In this document: in pieces, positions 47,753 to 61,530 of the stretch | Position numbering within the stretch: position 1 is the first letter of the stretch | Layout of the letters: every line of letters starts with the position of its first letter | DNA from: Climacium dendroides | Lineage: Eukaryota > Streptophyta > Bryopsida > Hypnales > Climaciaceae | Direction: 5' to 3' | Length of the DNA stretch: 64,000 nt | Assembly: GCA_950106755.1 (NCBI GenBank) | Contig: OX467092.1 | Location: forward strand, 8,184,001 to 8,248,000 | Program-made: the position numbers and the translations under genes | The notes under the pieces: generated by a model | What the model was told of the DNA's origin: nothing | Databases searched by the model: none | Seen by the model: only the letters and a program-made list of their open reading frames with translations

Positions 47753-50306
47753 ATGCGAGGGTCAAGCGTGGCTGGGTGGCAGGGCAGTTAATAAGTTACT
47801 AAGTAAGTTCGATGGTCAGCCGGGCGTGGGGGAGGGGCGGAGAATTGTTGGGTCGGTTGTTTTTATTTTAAAATTAGTAGTTTGAAGTTTTGCTTCTTTT
47901 TTGTTTTACTTGTTTTTTTAGAGAAAGAAATACAGTGGAAGTTTGAGGAAGGAGCAAGAGACGGAGGGGCATCCGGGTCGGTAATTCCGGGGAATGCGCC
48001 GTCGCGGCGCTCGCCGGATTGAAGGGTGGTTAACGAACTACCCCGGCCACCACTTCCCGTCCCGGGGACGCCGATGGGGGCGGAATTGCGACTGACGCGC
48101 GTCGACAGCGGCCACCGTCGCAAGCGCGGGCGTCGGTGACCGTGTCGAAATTGGCCCGTAAGCAGGGTTTTTCTTCTTCATTTGTTTTATGGAGGGCAGC
48201 GATCTTGACTGGAGTGACGAAGCTATTGACATCCATGGAAATGGATCAAACTTGCAATATATGGATAGAATTTATGTATTCATCCAAAAGAGTGTACATT
48301 CGTCCAAAATAGAATGATATGTCCCAAAATATGATAGCAATTTAGCAATTTCATCCATTGAAAAAAAATATATCTAACCAAATATTCCCTATAAAAAATT
48401 TGCATCTCTTTTCAACAAAAATTTACTCAAAAAAAATCATTTCCCACAAGTAGCCATTTTAATATTAGGTTTCATTTTATTTTGGGTGGAAATAGAATGG
48501 ACAGTTTGGTGCAAATTCTAGAGTGGACAAAGTACAAACTAAATGCAACATAGTTTATAGAAGAAGTTAACCCTGAATCTTGTAAGGACGTTGCAGACTA
48601 GAGTGGTCCAACCTATGACATAGAATCTTTTTATGTATGATACCAATGCATATGTTCATCTTTGGAATTTTGTGCAAAAAGGGAAAATCTTGCACGTGTA
48701 ATAGTTCAACCTCTAATGAGTGCTTTCATTTGGGGGGACATGGTTTACTCCATATCAAACATGATGATTTTCATGGTGATTGAAACATCTTTATAGGATT
48801 AAACAACATTCTCTTTCTTAGTGGGCAATATAAAAGGGAATCCAAAATCTCCTTGAAGCAAGGCATGGGTCTATTGCTTGTCCAAAGTTTGTACAATTAG
48901 GGCATGCAAAAATTAATAGTGACTTATACTATGACTTTATAGCCTAAATGTAGTTCTTGGCAAACTATTTTCACTATAGAAGTGGATCCCCTAGGTTTAA
49001 CCCTTAAAAAACATGTATGTGACCATGGAAATAACCCCTACTAGCATTGTGTGAATAATTAGTTTTAAAAATCATAAAGCACTCATTAGAAGTCAAACTA
49101 CTAAACAAGACCTTCCTTTTCCATACAAAATTTTGAGGATGGATAGTTGCATTTCTATCCTACACACAAATACTTTTTGTCATTCATCAACTAGAAAATG
49201 GTTGCAGTGTCATTTATGGGTTAATCATCCCAAACAAAATCCAAAAACCAAGTCGAATGGGTCAAGCCTATTGTTTAAAGGTTAGCTTTAGAAGGCCCTA
49301 GAGTAGTCAATAGATGACTTTCATGAATGTTGTAGAAATGAAGAATGCACCCATTGGTTCAAAATCTCATTATATTTGGCAAATTATCTTGATGGAGAAT
49401 ATCATAAAAATGGTGTCATTCCACAACTTTAGAGTTCTCACAATTCAAACCAAGGAGTCTAAAATACAAAAATGTCCTAAAAGTCTGAAATCTACATCTA
49501 TTCTAAATGGCACTTTTATATTTCAAATTGCACAATCTAAAATTTGTATTTGTCCTAACTTTTTGAGATCAATGAAATTGTTCAAGATTTCTCAAATCTA
49601 TACCTATCCCAAATGGCGCTTTTACAGTTCAAACCAAGCCATTTAGAATTGGCATATGGAATTCCACCATTTTAATGAAATTCATCATATTAATGATATT
49701 TTTTTCTTATCAAGTTAAGGAAAGTATAAATTCTTTCAATGTATATGAAAAGAAGACTCATACATGACCTCCTGGGAATGATAATTGTTTTTCACTTAAG
49801 TAGACAAATGAAAGTCGTCTTTCTAAAATCTCTAAAGTCTTAATTTATCATGTTTATGATTGATTGAGTACATGAAATTTTGTCCACACTGGGTCCCATG
49901 ATTATATTCTAAAATGACAAGATAAGTAACACTAGTATTACATATCTTGCCTGAAACAAAGATTCAATATATAAGTCTAAGAGTTTAATGAAAAGGTAGC
50001 AAGGAAATTAAAAAGGAATAAATTAAATAGATTTTGGAGAAGGGCTAAAATGTAGATAGCATAGAAGAAATTAGGGAGAAAGTATAATTAGTACATTAAA
50101 AAAAAACACGGGGCCCTCATGAAGGTTGCTAGACTATGGATCATCAATTTGATGTGGTTGAATTATATATTTATATATACATATATATAATTCTTTTATT
50201 TAGCCACATCATATTGTTGGTTTAGAGTCTTACAAGGCCCTATTATTTTTCTAATGGTTTGTAGGAGGGAAGTATTACTTGAAATAAATAGCATGGATAT
50301 TTATTG
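47753..50306. other. Intergenic region upstream of trehalase
   Basis: A GC-rich block (47940-48240, rich in CG) follows the promoter and then AT-rich sequence. No gene supported. A repeat at about 48980-49224 is similar to 59790-60050. Confidence 0.45.
48980..49224 (+). repeat. Dispersed repeat, copy 1
   Basis: Shares an ordered set of blocks with 59790-60050, among them AGTTGCATTT, CACTCATTAGAAGT and ACAAAATTT. It starts TTAACCCTTAAAA and ends GGGTTAA, like the TTAACCC family. Confidence 0.5.
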
Positions 50307-51207
50307 TTAATCCCTAAAGGACCAAACTACATTTTTTGGGCAACATAGTGATTTGGGGCAACTCTGAAGTTTTTATCTTTTTTCTTTGAAATTTTCACAC
50401 AACATGTACCCTAGGAGTAGCTTTAAGACCTAACAATTTTTATAACTTTTGACTACATGGTTAAAAAGTTATTGTATGACATGTAATTTTCATTGCTCAA
50501 TGAGCAACTTGGATAACAAAAAAACTTCTTTAAAAATCATTTTTTTAAGAAATAAAAATCTGAAATACATGGAAAACTTTGGATCATTTTATTTTGATTA
50601 ATGAGATGAAAATTATGAGGAGTTTTAATTGTGGGTAGTTATGGAATCTCTACTCTAAGATAAACTTTAAAGTCCTTTATTTAACTCAATTTTCAATATT
50701 TTTGGAAATAAATAAAATTGTTACATAAACATTGTTTATTTCAACATTACAACCATTGAAATTGGGATTTTCCAAGTTCATAACTAAATTCTCAACAATT
50801 TAGTATTTTGAATCATTCTCTACTTCTTTGTACTTACCCTTTTTTTTCAATATGTTGTACAATTCCAAATGATCTAAAATTCTTTAAGCATGTAGCCAAC
50901 TTGTCTTGAAGAATTAATCTAAAGAATTACAACCATTTTGGACATTTTTTCATAAAGATTTGATTTTGTGAAGTGCAGTTGCTCGGAAGTTTGCAGGGCC
51001 AAAAAAAGGATTCTTGTTACTTCAAATGCTAATATCTTGCAATTTATACAATGAAAATTTTCGAAATTTTTCCCACACAAGATCCTACAAGATCCTACAA
51101 TTACATGTGTCTAAAAATAATCTTTTAAAAAAAATTTGATACTTGTACTAAAAATGGCAGTTTTGGAGTGTTTTTGTTGAAAACATAGTCAAAAACCTTT
51201 AAGGGTT
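50307..51207. mobile_element. TTAACCC-family element, about 900 bp
   Basis: Starts TTAATCCCTAAAGGACC and ends with the inverse CCTTTAAGGGTTAC. The interior matches the copy at 60387, for example TATGGAATCTCTACTCTAAG and AGAAATGGCAGTT-like blocks. No clear target duplication. Confidence 0.65.
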
Positions 51208-52131
51208 ACAGGGGTCATGAAGAATGGGTAAAGGTTGTTGATTTTCAACTCTAAAACCTATTCAAAAGACCTTTAATATAAAACACTCCTGGCTTGGGCA
51301 TGGGTGTACTCAGATACTCTCTTTTCAGCAATTAGGTCTTCCTTTCATTTGCTCCCAAAGGAAAGTACTAAAATTATACAGTACAACACTTCGGTTCCGC
51401 TGGGAATTCTACCGTCTATTTTAAATCCAGCGGATGGAAAGTCTCATCAATCTCCGTCCCCAAAATCTCACTTTGTATTGAAAAAAGTAGAATAGATTTA
51501 TTGGTAAACTATTCGCACGAGGAAAATTGCAGTGAGACTCCGGCAGTCCGGCTGATTTTTACAGACAGACTAATTCTGAGGTAACAGTAATTCCCACTTG
51601 TAATTGGGTGCTCTCCTCGTGTCAGTCCTTGTCAGTCGTATTTTCAGCAGGGGTCAGTCTATTTTGAAAGTTTATATTTATACTGACTGCCTGACCTGTG
51701 TGTCAGTTCCAGGTGCGTGCCAGCCACCGTCCTTGTGTACCGCCCCAGCCAGTCATTTGTTTTAGCAATTGGAATCTGGCGACATTAACACTGGCGGAGC
51801 TCTGGCAACACTGGAATGAGTGCTGGAATGAAATCAATGAATGTTTCGGGATAGAGTCCTTGAATATTCCGGAATGGTTCAAAGGGTGGTGAAATGGTGA
51901 TCAAATTATACAGTTGGAGGATTGGATCGATCGGGGGGAAGAAGGGGATGAAGTGCCCCAATTAAGTTATCGATCGACACTGATAGCAACTGAGCATGCT
52001 TATCATTGGGAAACCTAATTTCTAGTTTCGAAATATTGTGGGTGGATGTATCGATTCGAAATCAACACTAGGCTCCCCGAGGCTCTCACATTCAATTGTT
52101 TCAATCTTGTGACATCAACACCGAAGTCTTC

Positions 52132-52617
52132 TTAATCTGTGGCATTTATCACCAAAATTAATGGGTATCGCGTTGCGGGCAGCGTTGATTCCGGGTGCAC
52201 AAGGTTCATCAAATAAAACATTGTTCCATGATGAATTTCATTTTGAAGGTTTCGGTCAGTAGATTTGTGTGCAACATGGTTCCGCTTTACGGGGAGTCTC
52301 CCTGGCCCCTGCAAGCAAGTCTGCACCCGATGCTTCGCTTCATTCACGCTGGTCTGGGCCTCTGGGGGGTCAAGTTCTTCCCCGTCTTCCTCTTCATGCA
52401 GACATTTATGACTGCAATAAACAAGTCCCATCAGTGCGGAGGAAAGTACAATAACACCCAGTCCAGGCAGGACTGGTTCCAGAGTAGTGATTGAGATGAA
52501 GTTACTAACTTCATAACTTTCCTTGGGAGGACTAAAACTGAGCCTGAAATCCGGTGGTGAATGGAGGTCCGTCAAGTCTGACTTCAAGCGCCGAATTTCC
52601 TCAACAGACGGTTCAGT
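52132..52617 (-). other. Possible exon of an unrecognised membrane protein
   Basis: After a good acceptor (TTATGCAG at 52618-52625) the minus strand is open for about 160 codons: TEPSVEEIRRLKSDLTDLH, then one hydrophobic stretch LPGLGVIVLSSALMGLVYC likely to span a membrane, then an acidic EEEDGEELDPPEA. A donor and upstream exons were not settled, and the region 51300-53100 has higher GC than its surroundings. No family recognised. Confidence 0.35.
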
Positions 52618-53410
52618 ACCTGCATAATATTAGAAATGGCTGCCATGTGTTGGACCTCCGTCACGGCTGGCACGCCAACGCTGCCAATGCTGCAAAGGAC
52701 CTGGGATCATTCCCTTCTGCGGGACTGTTCAAGGCAGGAGCAGTCGAAAAGTCATATTATAAGAAGAACTGACGAAGGTGCGTGCCGCATTTCTTTCTGT
52801 TATTGGGCGTCACCAGTTGCAGTACACCACCTGGAGTGACTGGGGGGGTCTCACTGCACGTCTGGTACTGGCCTGGTGTGAAACAACGGGAACAGTTCAG
52901 TTGTTGCCAGAATTGAGGAACAGCCAGACGGACGGAGTTTTCAATTCTTGCATGGGTTTTTTGTTTTTCTTCCTGCTGCTCTGGCTTGGTCGAACCCCGA
53001 CAGTGATGAGTGAGGTGTTTGCTTAACCCTCCAACTGAGGACGCCGGGAACACTTCAGTGTCTTCCTTGCAGGACGCTAAACCCCGCTAAACTCGGGGAA
53101 AAAGGCAGGAATTTTTTTATTCTTCACATATGAAAAAATTTGTAAATTTTGAATTCATATTTCCCTAAACCCAAATTAGGTAGGTGAGGTCAAGAATACA
53201 CCCTAAACACAACACAAAGTAGGGGGCAAGATTTTACTTTTATCCCAGAGAACTTACATTTTTACTTTAGTAGTCCCACTTCACAAGACAGATTTAGCGT
53301 CTTTGGAATCTTGTACAGGAGTTTGAGTGTTCTTGTTGTTGTTTTTAAATAAATGATGCACATGATACAAGGAAGGACAATTTTTGGATGACCAACCCGT
53401 CCTTTTTGGG

Positions 53411-54343
53411 TTAACCTCTAAAGGAAGGTTTAGGGTTTTGGATTGGGTTCTAAAAACTTAAAGCAAGTTCCTGTGGTATCATATTCTACAATGATTTTTG
53501 AAACTTCTTTTTGAAGTAAGAGAATGTGCTTACTTTGGGGGAATATAATTATGATCAGATTCGCTACCCATGGGTAAAAAAAAATTTTGCCCTCCTCAAC
53601 TCAAAATGTTTGACTCTAAAAGGAAAAAATAACCCTCAAAAAATAAATATTTTAACTTTTTAATTTTCTTTCTGTACAAATTATGTTCATCTCTACGTGG
53701 TAAACTTTGGTTCATTCAATTTGAATCAAACATGTAAAAGTTATGGAGTGTCTTGTTTTCCTGGCAATCAAGGCATCTTCTTGCAAAAATATAGTATAGG
53801 ATTCATTTCTAAGCTCAATTGTCATAGTTGATCAAAAGGAAAGTTCTATTGATTATTTGGTTGTAGATTACTTGCTACTACAATCTCACCATTAGGATTG
53901 ATACGTTTCAATTTAATTTTAGAACTACATGTGATTTAATTTTTTCCTTTCATCTTATACTTAATAATTCTTTTAAGATGGAATTTTTTTTTCAAAAATC
54001 TTTGATTTTTTTCCCCTTAAATCTTGAATTCAATTCTCCACTAAAAATATTTAAACCTCAAAATTTTATAGTACAAAAAAAAATTTAGTTAAGAAGATTC
54101 AAGGTTTGAAAACCTAAGATTGCTAGGTTCTAAAATAACTTCCTTATTTTGAATACTAATGTCTTACAATCTACATTGTCAAAGTTTTTGAAATTTTTTC
54201 CTCACATTTTCATACAAGTCTTATGCAAGATCCTACAATTGTATATGAAAAAATTTATTTTTTGCATTGTAGCTCTTTGCACTAGAAATGGTAATTTTGG
54301 AATATATTTTTATTAGACATAGTCATTAACCTTTACAAGTTAA
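53411..54343. mobile_element. TTAACCC-family element, degraded
   Basis: Starts TTAACCTCTAAAGGAAGG and ends CCTTTACAAGTTAA. The right-end block AGATCCTACAATTGTATATG and CACTAGAAATGGTAATTTTG matches the other copies. No clear target duplication. Confidence 0.55.
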
Positions 54344-56796
54344 TTGGCCCTAAATAAGTGCAGACTAGCACTTGGAGTTGACTAAGACAAAACAAATATC
54401 AAAATTCTACTTAGATGTGTGCAATAGTTGCAAGAGGAAACTGCATTGTTAACAAACAAAATTTGGGAGGAGGCCCATAAAAGGGGGGGGGGAGTAAGTT
54501 TTCAACTTCAAAGAAATTGTTTTGACATTGGACTTGAACTCTTTGGTTCAACAATCAACAAGGCAAGACTACTAAAGTGTAGTTTCTCCCTACTAACATG
54601 GAAGTAAAAATATCATGAAATGCAAGGGAGGCAATTCTAACTCTAAAAAAATTTAAAATTTCATTTTCCATTCCAACTCACCAAAGAAGTTTGCCCCAAA
54701 AGCAATTACATTTAGTATACAAATGATGAATGTTTTCAAGAGCTAGTATGGGAGCTTTATAAAATGGATGAAGTGCATTTCAATACATTATAAAAGCTAA
54801 TTTTATCTACTTAGCTATGTGAATGGCTTGGCCAATAGATGTTTCGTGACTTTTGTCCAATATTTGAATTGGTTAATGTCTAGAAATTGAGTATGCATTT
54901 AATCTAAGCATTTGAATTTGTCTAGTGGGATATATCACCTTGTTTTGCATACAAATTTCAATTTTGAATGAACTCATTACCAACTTCTAACTTCCCTAGC
55001 TCTTTTTATATACCTTCAATGCTTGAATTGATTAAAAAAATCAAATTTGTAGAGGTCCAATTAGTCAAAGAGATAAAATGTACTCCATTTGGTAATTTAA
55101 CCCTAATAAGACATTACAAGCTCCACAAACATTTTAAAAGTGAAAACCTAAATTTTCACATACGTTTTATTTAAATTTCTTTTTAACTCAACTAAAAAAT
55201 GTAGCTCCAATAATCGACTTTTTATTCCATTTGAATGTTTTCAAAAAATTTAAGATTGTAGTTTTTGTGACATTTTGAAAGCTTAAAATACACCACTTTT
55301 GAACTTCTTAAAAAGTGTGAGTTCAAATAATATATAAATTACACCATGATGTTTGTCACTATTATTTTCAATGTTTTAAAATCTCATACCGGCACTCTTT
55401 TAAGCATTTTTATAATTACTATGAATTTTTCAAAGAATTTTCTTAAAGAATCATATAAAATTCAATTTGATGTTATTCATTATGAAAAAATGAGATGAAA
55501 TTTTAGACATATATTACTTTTTGTGAAAATATCAATTTTTTGGAATGTGTATTCTAATGTAGAAATCTAATGAAGTTTGACTAGTGTATATATGTATGTA
55601 TGTATATATATTTATTATGTGTGTGCGCGTGCACGCACGCATAAAAAACTATAGTTGACCTTAAAAGGATAATCAATATCAATCAAACACATTAGTTGAC
55701 TCTTAAAATGGATCAATCCATTTCTAGAATAGCCATTTTTTAAATTGAATAATGTAAAGAGTTACTTAAATTTGGACTCATTCTTGAAAGAATCAAATTA
55801 GCTATCTAATGTATTGGGGGATGTAGCAAGGAGTCATTGGAAAGCAAAATTCTAACCAATGAAGTGGAAGTACGTGTTTATAGGCCCTAGAATCATAATT
55901 ATTGTGCCACCCAATGTTTGTAAGACTAGGCCTAGCCTTTGGGATGGGAAAGAGATTGTTAGAGACTTTTGGCACACTTTTAGAAGCAACACATAGCAAG
56001 CTATGTGAATAACATCTTGGAAAAAAAAATTGAAAAATGTTTGAAGTGAAAGTGTAGTAGGTTGGACAATGATGTTTCTTGGAATTCTAATGGATTCCTA
56101 GGCTACATTGTTTGTGGCCCTTTTCAATGAGTTTTCCAATAGTAAATTAGACTTGGAACGGCATTGCCCTTCTCCTTTTCTTAACTCTATCTGGCCTTGA
56201 ATACAACTATTGGAATACACATCTTGCACTTGGATTTGATCCTTTAAAAAAGAAAAAAATCCTATTGTGTGTTTATTCTTGTGTGCTTTCACTCTACCAT
56301 ATTCAATCTTGAATTTTGGCTTTAGATTGGTAACAATTTTTCCATTTATCTCATAAATTCTGAAATTTGACAATGAAATGGTTACTATTATAAGACCATT
56401 TTTTTCATTCATTTTTTGTCTTAAAAATACAAGACTTCTTTATACACATGTGGAACTTTTTTACCTTGAGAATGAACATAGGATGCCAAATTTCTAAAAC
56501 ATTAGGTGTCCAAAAAATCCATTCAAAGCAAAATTTCAATTGTGCCAAAATATTGATTTTCTTGAAGTACCCTTCACTTTTATGTTACAATCTTGCAATC
56601 TACAACTTAAATTAAAACCAAACTTTGTAAAGATGATAAAGATTTGGCTTTCTACAAGCCCCTCCGGTGAATTTTACCTAAAAATGACTCATCTTACTTT
56701 GAGCTTCAATCCTTTGTAATTTACAACATCAAGATCCAAAACACCTTGAAAGTGGCTTAAAATTTTTAAGGGTTAATATTGTTTTGCATGTACTTA
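54344..56796. other. AT-rich intergenic sequence
   Basis: No gene seen. The frames at 54968-55174 and 56098-56412 are short, AT-driven and lack motifs. Confidence 0.4.
55585..55641. repeat. TATG/TA and GTGC microsatellite
   Basis: TATATGTATGTATGTATATATA followed by an alternating GTGTGTGCGCGTGCACGCACGC tract (purine/pyrimidine alternation, able to form Z-DNA). Confidence 0.9.
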
Positions 56797-57294
56797 GGGA
56801 CACTTCACACTATGACCATCCAAGTCGAGAGGCCATGGGATTGAGTGGGCAAACAAACTTTGTTGAGAATCCAAAGAAAAGAGCAATAAATAAACAACAA
56901 ATAATAGGAATTGGAGCCTTTGGCCAGCCATAGTGTGAAGCCTCCAAAGGCCAAACCCAAAGTCCAAACCCTTAGCAATAAATTCCCATGGCCTCTCAAC
57001 TTGAACAACCATAGTGTGAAGGCCAAGTCAAAGTCCAAACTCTTAGCAATCTAATGGTTGAGGTCTTGTCATAAATTCATCCACAGTTTGGATTTTCATT
57101 TCTAACCAACCCAAACTTCGTCGCCATGTAACCAATTTTTTTTTGCAACGTAGGTAGTTGGAGGGCGTTGGCCTTTGGACTTGTGCCTTTTAGTGTGAAG
57201 GGTCGAGAGTCTCAACTCTTGGTTTCTTGAAACCTGATTGGTGGAAACCCCCAACCTTTCAACCTTGGGCCATTATTGTAGTGTGAAGTGGCCC
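56797..57294. mobile_element. Foldback repeat with CACTTCACACTA ends
   Basis: Left end GGGACACTTCACACTA; right end inverse TAGTGTGAAGTGGCCC. A 38-nt arm at 56803-56840 pairs with 56984-57021 with few mismatches, and a third TAGTGTGAAG copy lies near 56931. No confident target duplication, so the superfamily is open. Confidence 0.55.
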
Positions 57295-59789
57295 TTCCTT
57301 TACCGCCATTTTTCCTACTCTAATATCGTAGTTTGAACCTAGGATTGATCTTATCCCTTTCCATCATTGAGAGTTACAAATATTCTTGTGTCTTTGCTTT
57401 CAAAGTGCATCATTATTAGGATGGGACTCCCTCCCCATGGATGCACGATGGAGGTAAGGAATCCCCTCTTTTTGCATCCATGTGTTGACATTTCTAAGTT
57501 GGTTTCAGGGGACATGTGGGGAATATTCTCTACTCTTTTGGAGGATGTTGGAAACAGAGTTAGCCTTTTATTCAGGTAAGCTTATCAACATTGCAACCCC
57601 AACTACCCATTCCAAGAGCCTCAGTCTTTGCATGATTGAGTGCACGCCCAAATCCTCTTCGCAAGCACAGCTGCAGTTAGTACCGTACTCTCGTTCCTTA
57701 ATAGACAGTGTGAAATGAATTCCATTCTGAAATGATTGTGATTGAAATGTTCACCCGGAACTGAAAGATTTGGGGGTGCCTTACTTGTGTCTTAAGTTAA
57801 AAGAAATAAAATAAAAAGTGGGGAGAGGCAAATCATGATTGCAACATGGTTTTGGTACCCCAAAAAACTGCCACTTTTTGCTGATGTATCTAGTTACTAT
57901 TCTTAAATGGGTCTTTGTATAGTTGTTATTATTTAACTGGTCAAACTTTCATATTTTATTGTTGACACTTGAAAGGACATTCTGATCAATGCTTTTGCGT
58001 GTGTGGGAGGCAAAATTTCACCAAACCTTGACTTCCCTCCAATTTAATGCAATGGCATGCTATCAAGAAGACATGAGCTATAGTAAAAAAATAGCATTGG
58101 TTCTAATGCATTGACAAGGAATTTCATTAAAATGATCATTATTCCGTGGTGAATGAAATGAGGTAAATAGTGGTGGTAGAAATTTAGTCTCTTACCAAGC
58201 GAGATCCAACAAGAGATGTCACTCCCAATTTGGATCATTATTACGTTGTCCACATGTCCAAGAAGCTACAAAATGGTCATGCATTTGAACATGTTATAGT
58301 TAAGATGTTCAAATGAAAGATGGTAATCGTTGAATTATCAATCCAATAATGAATGGCTTATAATATTTTAATATATAATTTATATTTTAGGATTCAAATA
58401 TGGTGTTACATATACGATTTCTACAATCCTTTTAGAGTTAAGCAAAACCAATGAACATGAACAAGTTTTTTTGATGCATTGTACGTCATTTTGCCTCAAA
58501 ATGCATTGACTTTTATAATGCATTCATCTAAGCAAGTCAAAATGGTTGGGCTATAATATTATTAACTTCTGAATGATGTGGAATTAGAATTAAGAATACT
58601 ATCAATGAAAGCACATTAAAAAAATGCAAAAAATAAAAACAATGAAACTTGGAGTTTGGAAATTAGACAATCAAAATATATCCTATTTGAAACAAATTAA
58701 ATGAAAAAGAATTATAGAAGCCACAACAAATCATGCTTAATTTTTTTTTCCGAACAATCCAAAAAACATTAGTATGGCTTCAGCCACGTCAAATAAAACA
58801 TCAACATCAATGATAGTATCAACTTGTTTTTACAGTACCATGCCAATGTTTTTTGCAACGTATATAAAAATCTACCTTTCAAGGACCAATTGCCCCTTGA
58901 TATTTTTATGTTTTGTTAGACATTGTATGTTAGTGGTCAAATTCTTGCAAAAATGCGAGTTTTTTTTATAGTAAAAGGATTGAAATTGGGTTGAAAAATC
59001 ATGATTTTATAACTCCAAGGAACACTACATTGTAGTGTAGACACATGACAAAAGGTTCATTCATTAATTATTGTGCAAATTGAAAGGATGCTTTGAGATC
59101 ACCATTGGAGTTGTATAGAGAGTTCAATGAATCACATCAGAATTCAAATTGATGAGAATAGTCTCCCCTAGAGACAATAATAGAAAGCTATAAATTTTTG
59201 TTTTGACCACCTATAATGTGAACTTTTGATTAAAAAAAAATGACCAAAATACATGTAGAAAAATCTCTAATTTTCCATTCTATTTCAACAAAAACAATTG
59301 TAAATCTAATTGGCCTAACTAGAGGCAATGACTACTGGTATGACAATAAATCATCCTACCTTAAGTCTTATCTCGTATTTCCCCCTCCATAATGGAAACT
59401 CTAAAAAAAATTATTATTAACTTCTTAAGTATGATGATGGATTTTGCAATTAGATACTCCACTATGACAATTGTTGATTGCCCCAAGTTCATATATAACA
59501 TTTAATAGAATGTATTGTCATTGCCTTGGCTCTATAGTAGATAGTGTGAAATATTTCACATTCAATAGTACTACATCGATTGCTAAGTGGATAGGTGGAG
59601 GTTCAATGCGATGAGCATGAAGGCTATTGAATGTTATGTACTCCAATTATAACCTCCTTATAGGAACATTTATGTTTTCAAATTGAAAACTTGCTCTTCT
59701 TTAGATTTAACCTTTAAAGAACAAACCTATTTAAAGGGATATGGTTGTAGGGTCAAACCTAAATTTACATAGTTCTTGATTTTAATATT
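57295..59789. other. Intergenic sequence
   Basis: No gene supported. The frames at 57367-57579, 58044-58253 and 58774-58971 are short and without recognisable motifs. Confidence 0.4.
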
Positions 59790-60050
59790 TAAAGGATAGA
59801 CTAGTGACAATGGAAATCATCCATGTTGGGTATCATGTAAATCATTGGTTAAAAAAATCTAAAGGTACTCACTAGAAGTTGAACTAGTGCAGAAGATCTC
59901 TACTTTTCACACAAAATTTGGAAGATGAATAGTTGCATTTTTATCCCGTATGCAACTATTCATCTTCCAAATTCACGTAAAAGGATTTTTTGTGATTTAT
60001 CAACCAAAAAACAATTTCATCATCCTTTATGGAATAAATGTCTTAGAATT
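59790..60050 (+). repeat. Dispersed repeat, copy 2, with perfect hairpin
   Basis: Related to 48980-49224. At 59915-59938 and 59950-59973 two 24-nt arms (starting AATTTGGAAGATGAATAG) are perfect inverses with an 11-nt loop. The right arm is absent from copy 1. Confidence 0.7.
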
Positions 60051-60386
60051 TGACTAAAAAAATGTATTTATAATCATTTAATTTTTAATTTAATTTTTTT
60101 ATTAAATGATTAAATTATAGTTTTGTTACACTTTGAAGGTAACATCTTGAAACTTAAAATACATCACTTTTGAACTATCTATGTTAGTGTGAACTCAAAA
60201 AATACACCAATTAAAGTATTGGATTCAATTGAAAAATCCACATTTCTATCAAATAAAACATTCATTCTTGGAATTTTTTCTTCTTCTTCATCCTTATGTT
60301 TGCACACATTGAGCTCAATTTTTCAACAAATTTTCGATATCTTATAGGTTGAATTGCTTAAGTTATCATAAATAGGCACTTCTACC

Positions 60387-61111
60387 TTAACCCTTAAAAG
60401 ACGGATTGGTAACCATGGACCTACTGGTTCTTTAGATTTATTTATATGTGGAAAGCTTTGAACCATTATATTTCGATTAATGAGATGAAAGTTATGAGGA
60501 GTTCTAGTTTGTGAGTAGTTATGGAATCTCTACTCTAAGATAAACTTTGAAGTCTTCTATTTAACTCAGTTTTCAATATTTTTGGAAAAATAAATAAAAA
60601 CATTAGGTGTAGATTGTTTATTACAATCATTGCAACCATTGAGGATTGTCATTTTTCAATTCCATAAATAAATGGTTGACAATTTAGTATTTTGAACCAT
60701 TATCTACATCTCTCAACTTATTATTTTTTTTCCTATATGTTGTACAATTCCAAATGATCTAAAAATTTTCGAGTATGTAGCCAACTTGCTTTGAAAAGTG
60801 AATCCAAAGAGTAACCATCACTTTGAACAATTTCTCATTCAAGTGTGACCTTGTGAAGTGTAGCTGCCCGATTTTTTGTAGGGTCAAAAAAGGATTATTA
60901 TCACTTCAATCACTGATATCTTGCAATCTACATGGTAGAAATTTCTGAAATTTCTACTACATCTTCTCAAACTAGCATACTACAAAACCTTCCAATTACA
61001 TGTGTCCAAAAATGATTTTTTCTTTTCTTTCTAAAATTTGATACTTGGAATAGAAATGGCAGTTCTGGAGCATTTTTGGTGAAAACATAGTAAAAAACTT
61101 TTACGGGTTAA
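60387..61111. mobile_element. TTAACCC-family element, 725 bp, ACC flanks
   Basis: Starts TTAACCCTTAAAAGAC and ends with an inverse TTTTACGGGTTAA. ACC flanks both sides (60384-60386 and 61112-61114), a likely 3-bp target duplication. The interior is clearly related to the 50307 copy. Confidence 0.75.
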
Positions 61112-61530
61112 ACCCATAGTATGCATATTAGTTCACGTCATCTGACACTCACACAGTTTTCATTAAAAATATCAAATGAATTGAGTATCTGAGTCTTCTT
61201 AGTTACAGGATACATCTAGTGACAGAATGTGCCTAGGTTCTGTTTGCTGGAAATCGGTCTGTGAATATGCTGAAGTTACTGTGGACATGCCCTGAAGGCA
61301 AGGGCATGGTCGGCCTCATCGCAATTGGCTTACAATTTTGGCCATTGGCTACTATTATCAGTTCAGGCCTTCAGGGAGTACTTAAAAACAAGTGGGGTTG
61401 CGTTTAACTTCATTTGAGATCAAAGCTTCTATAGTGATGTCACTTCGTCAATGAAAATACTAAGCATTCATTCATGTACGAGAAACAGAAATTTGATTAC
61501 TGAAAAAGAGAGCTGGCCTTGGGGGAGGTC

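Noticed and set aside
47863..48236. Overlapping minus-strand frames in the GC-rich block upstream of trehalase
   Set aside because: Three frames are open at once owing to GC composition; no motif, no clear splice structure.
36037..61111. Calling the TTAACCC repeats piggyBac elements
   Set aside because: Ends look similar (TTAA then CCC), but two copies show 3-bp duplications outside TTAA, and no piggyBac transposase is present.
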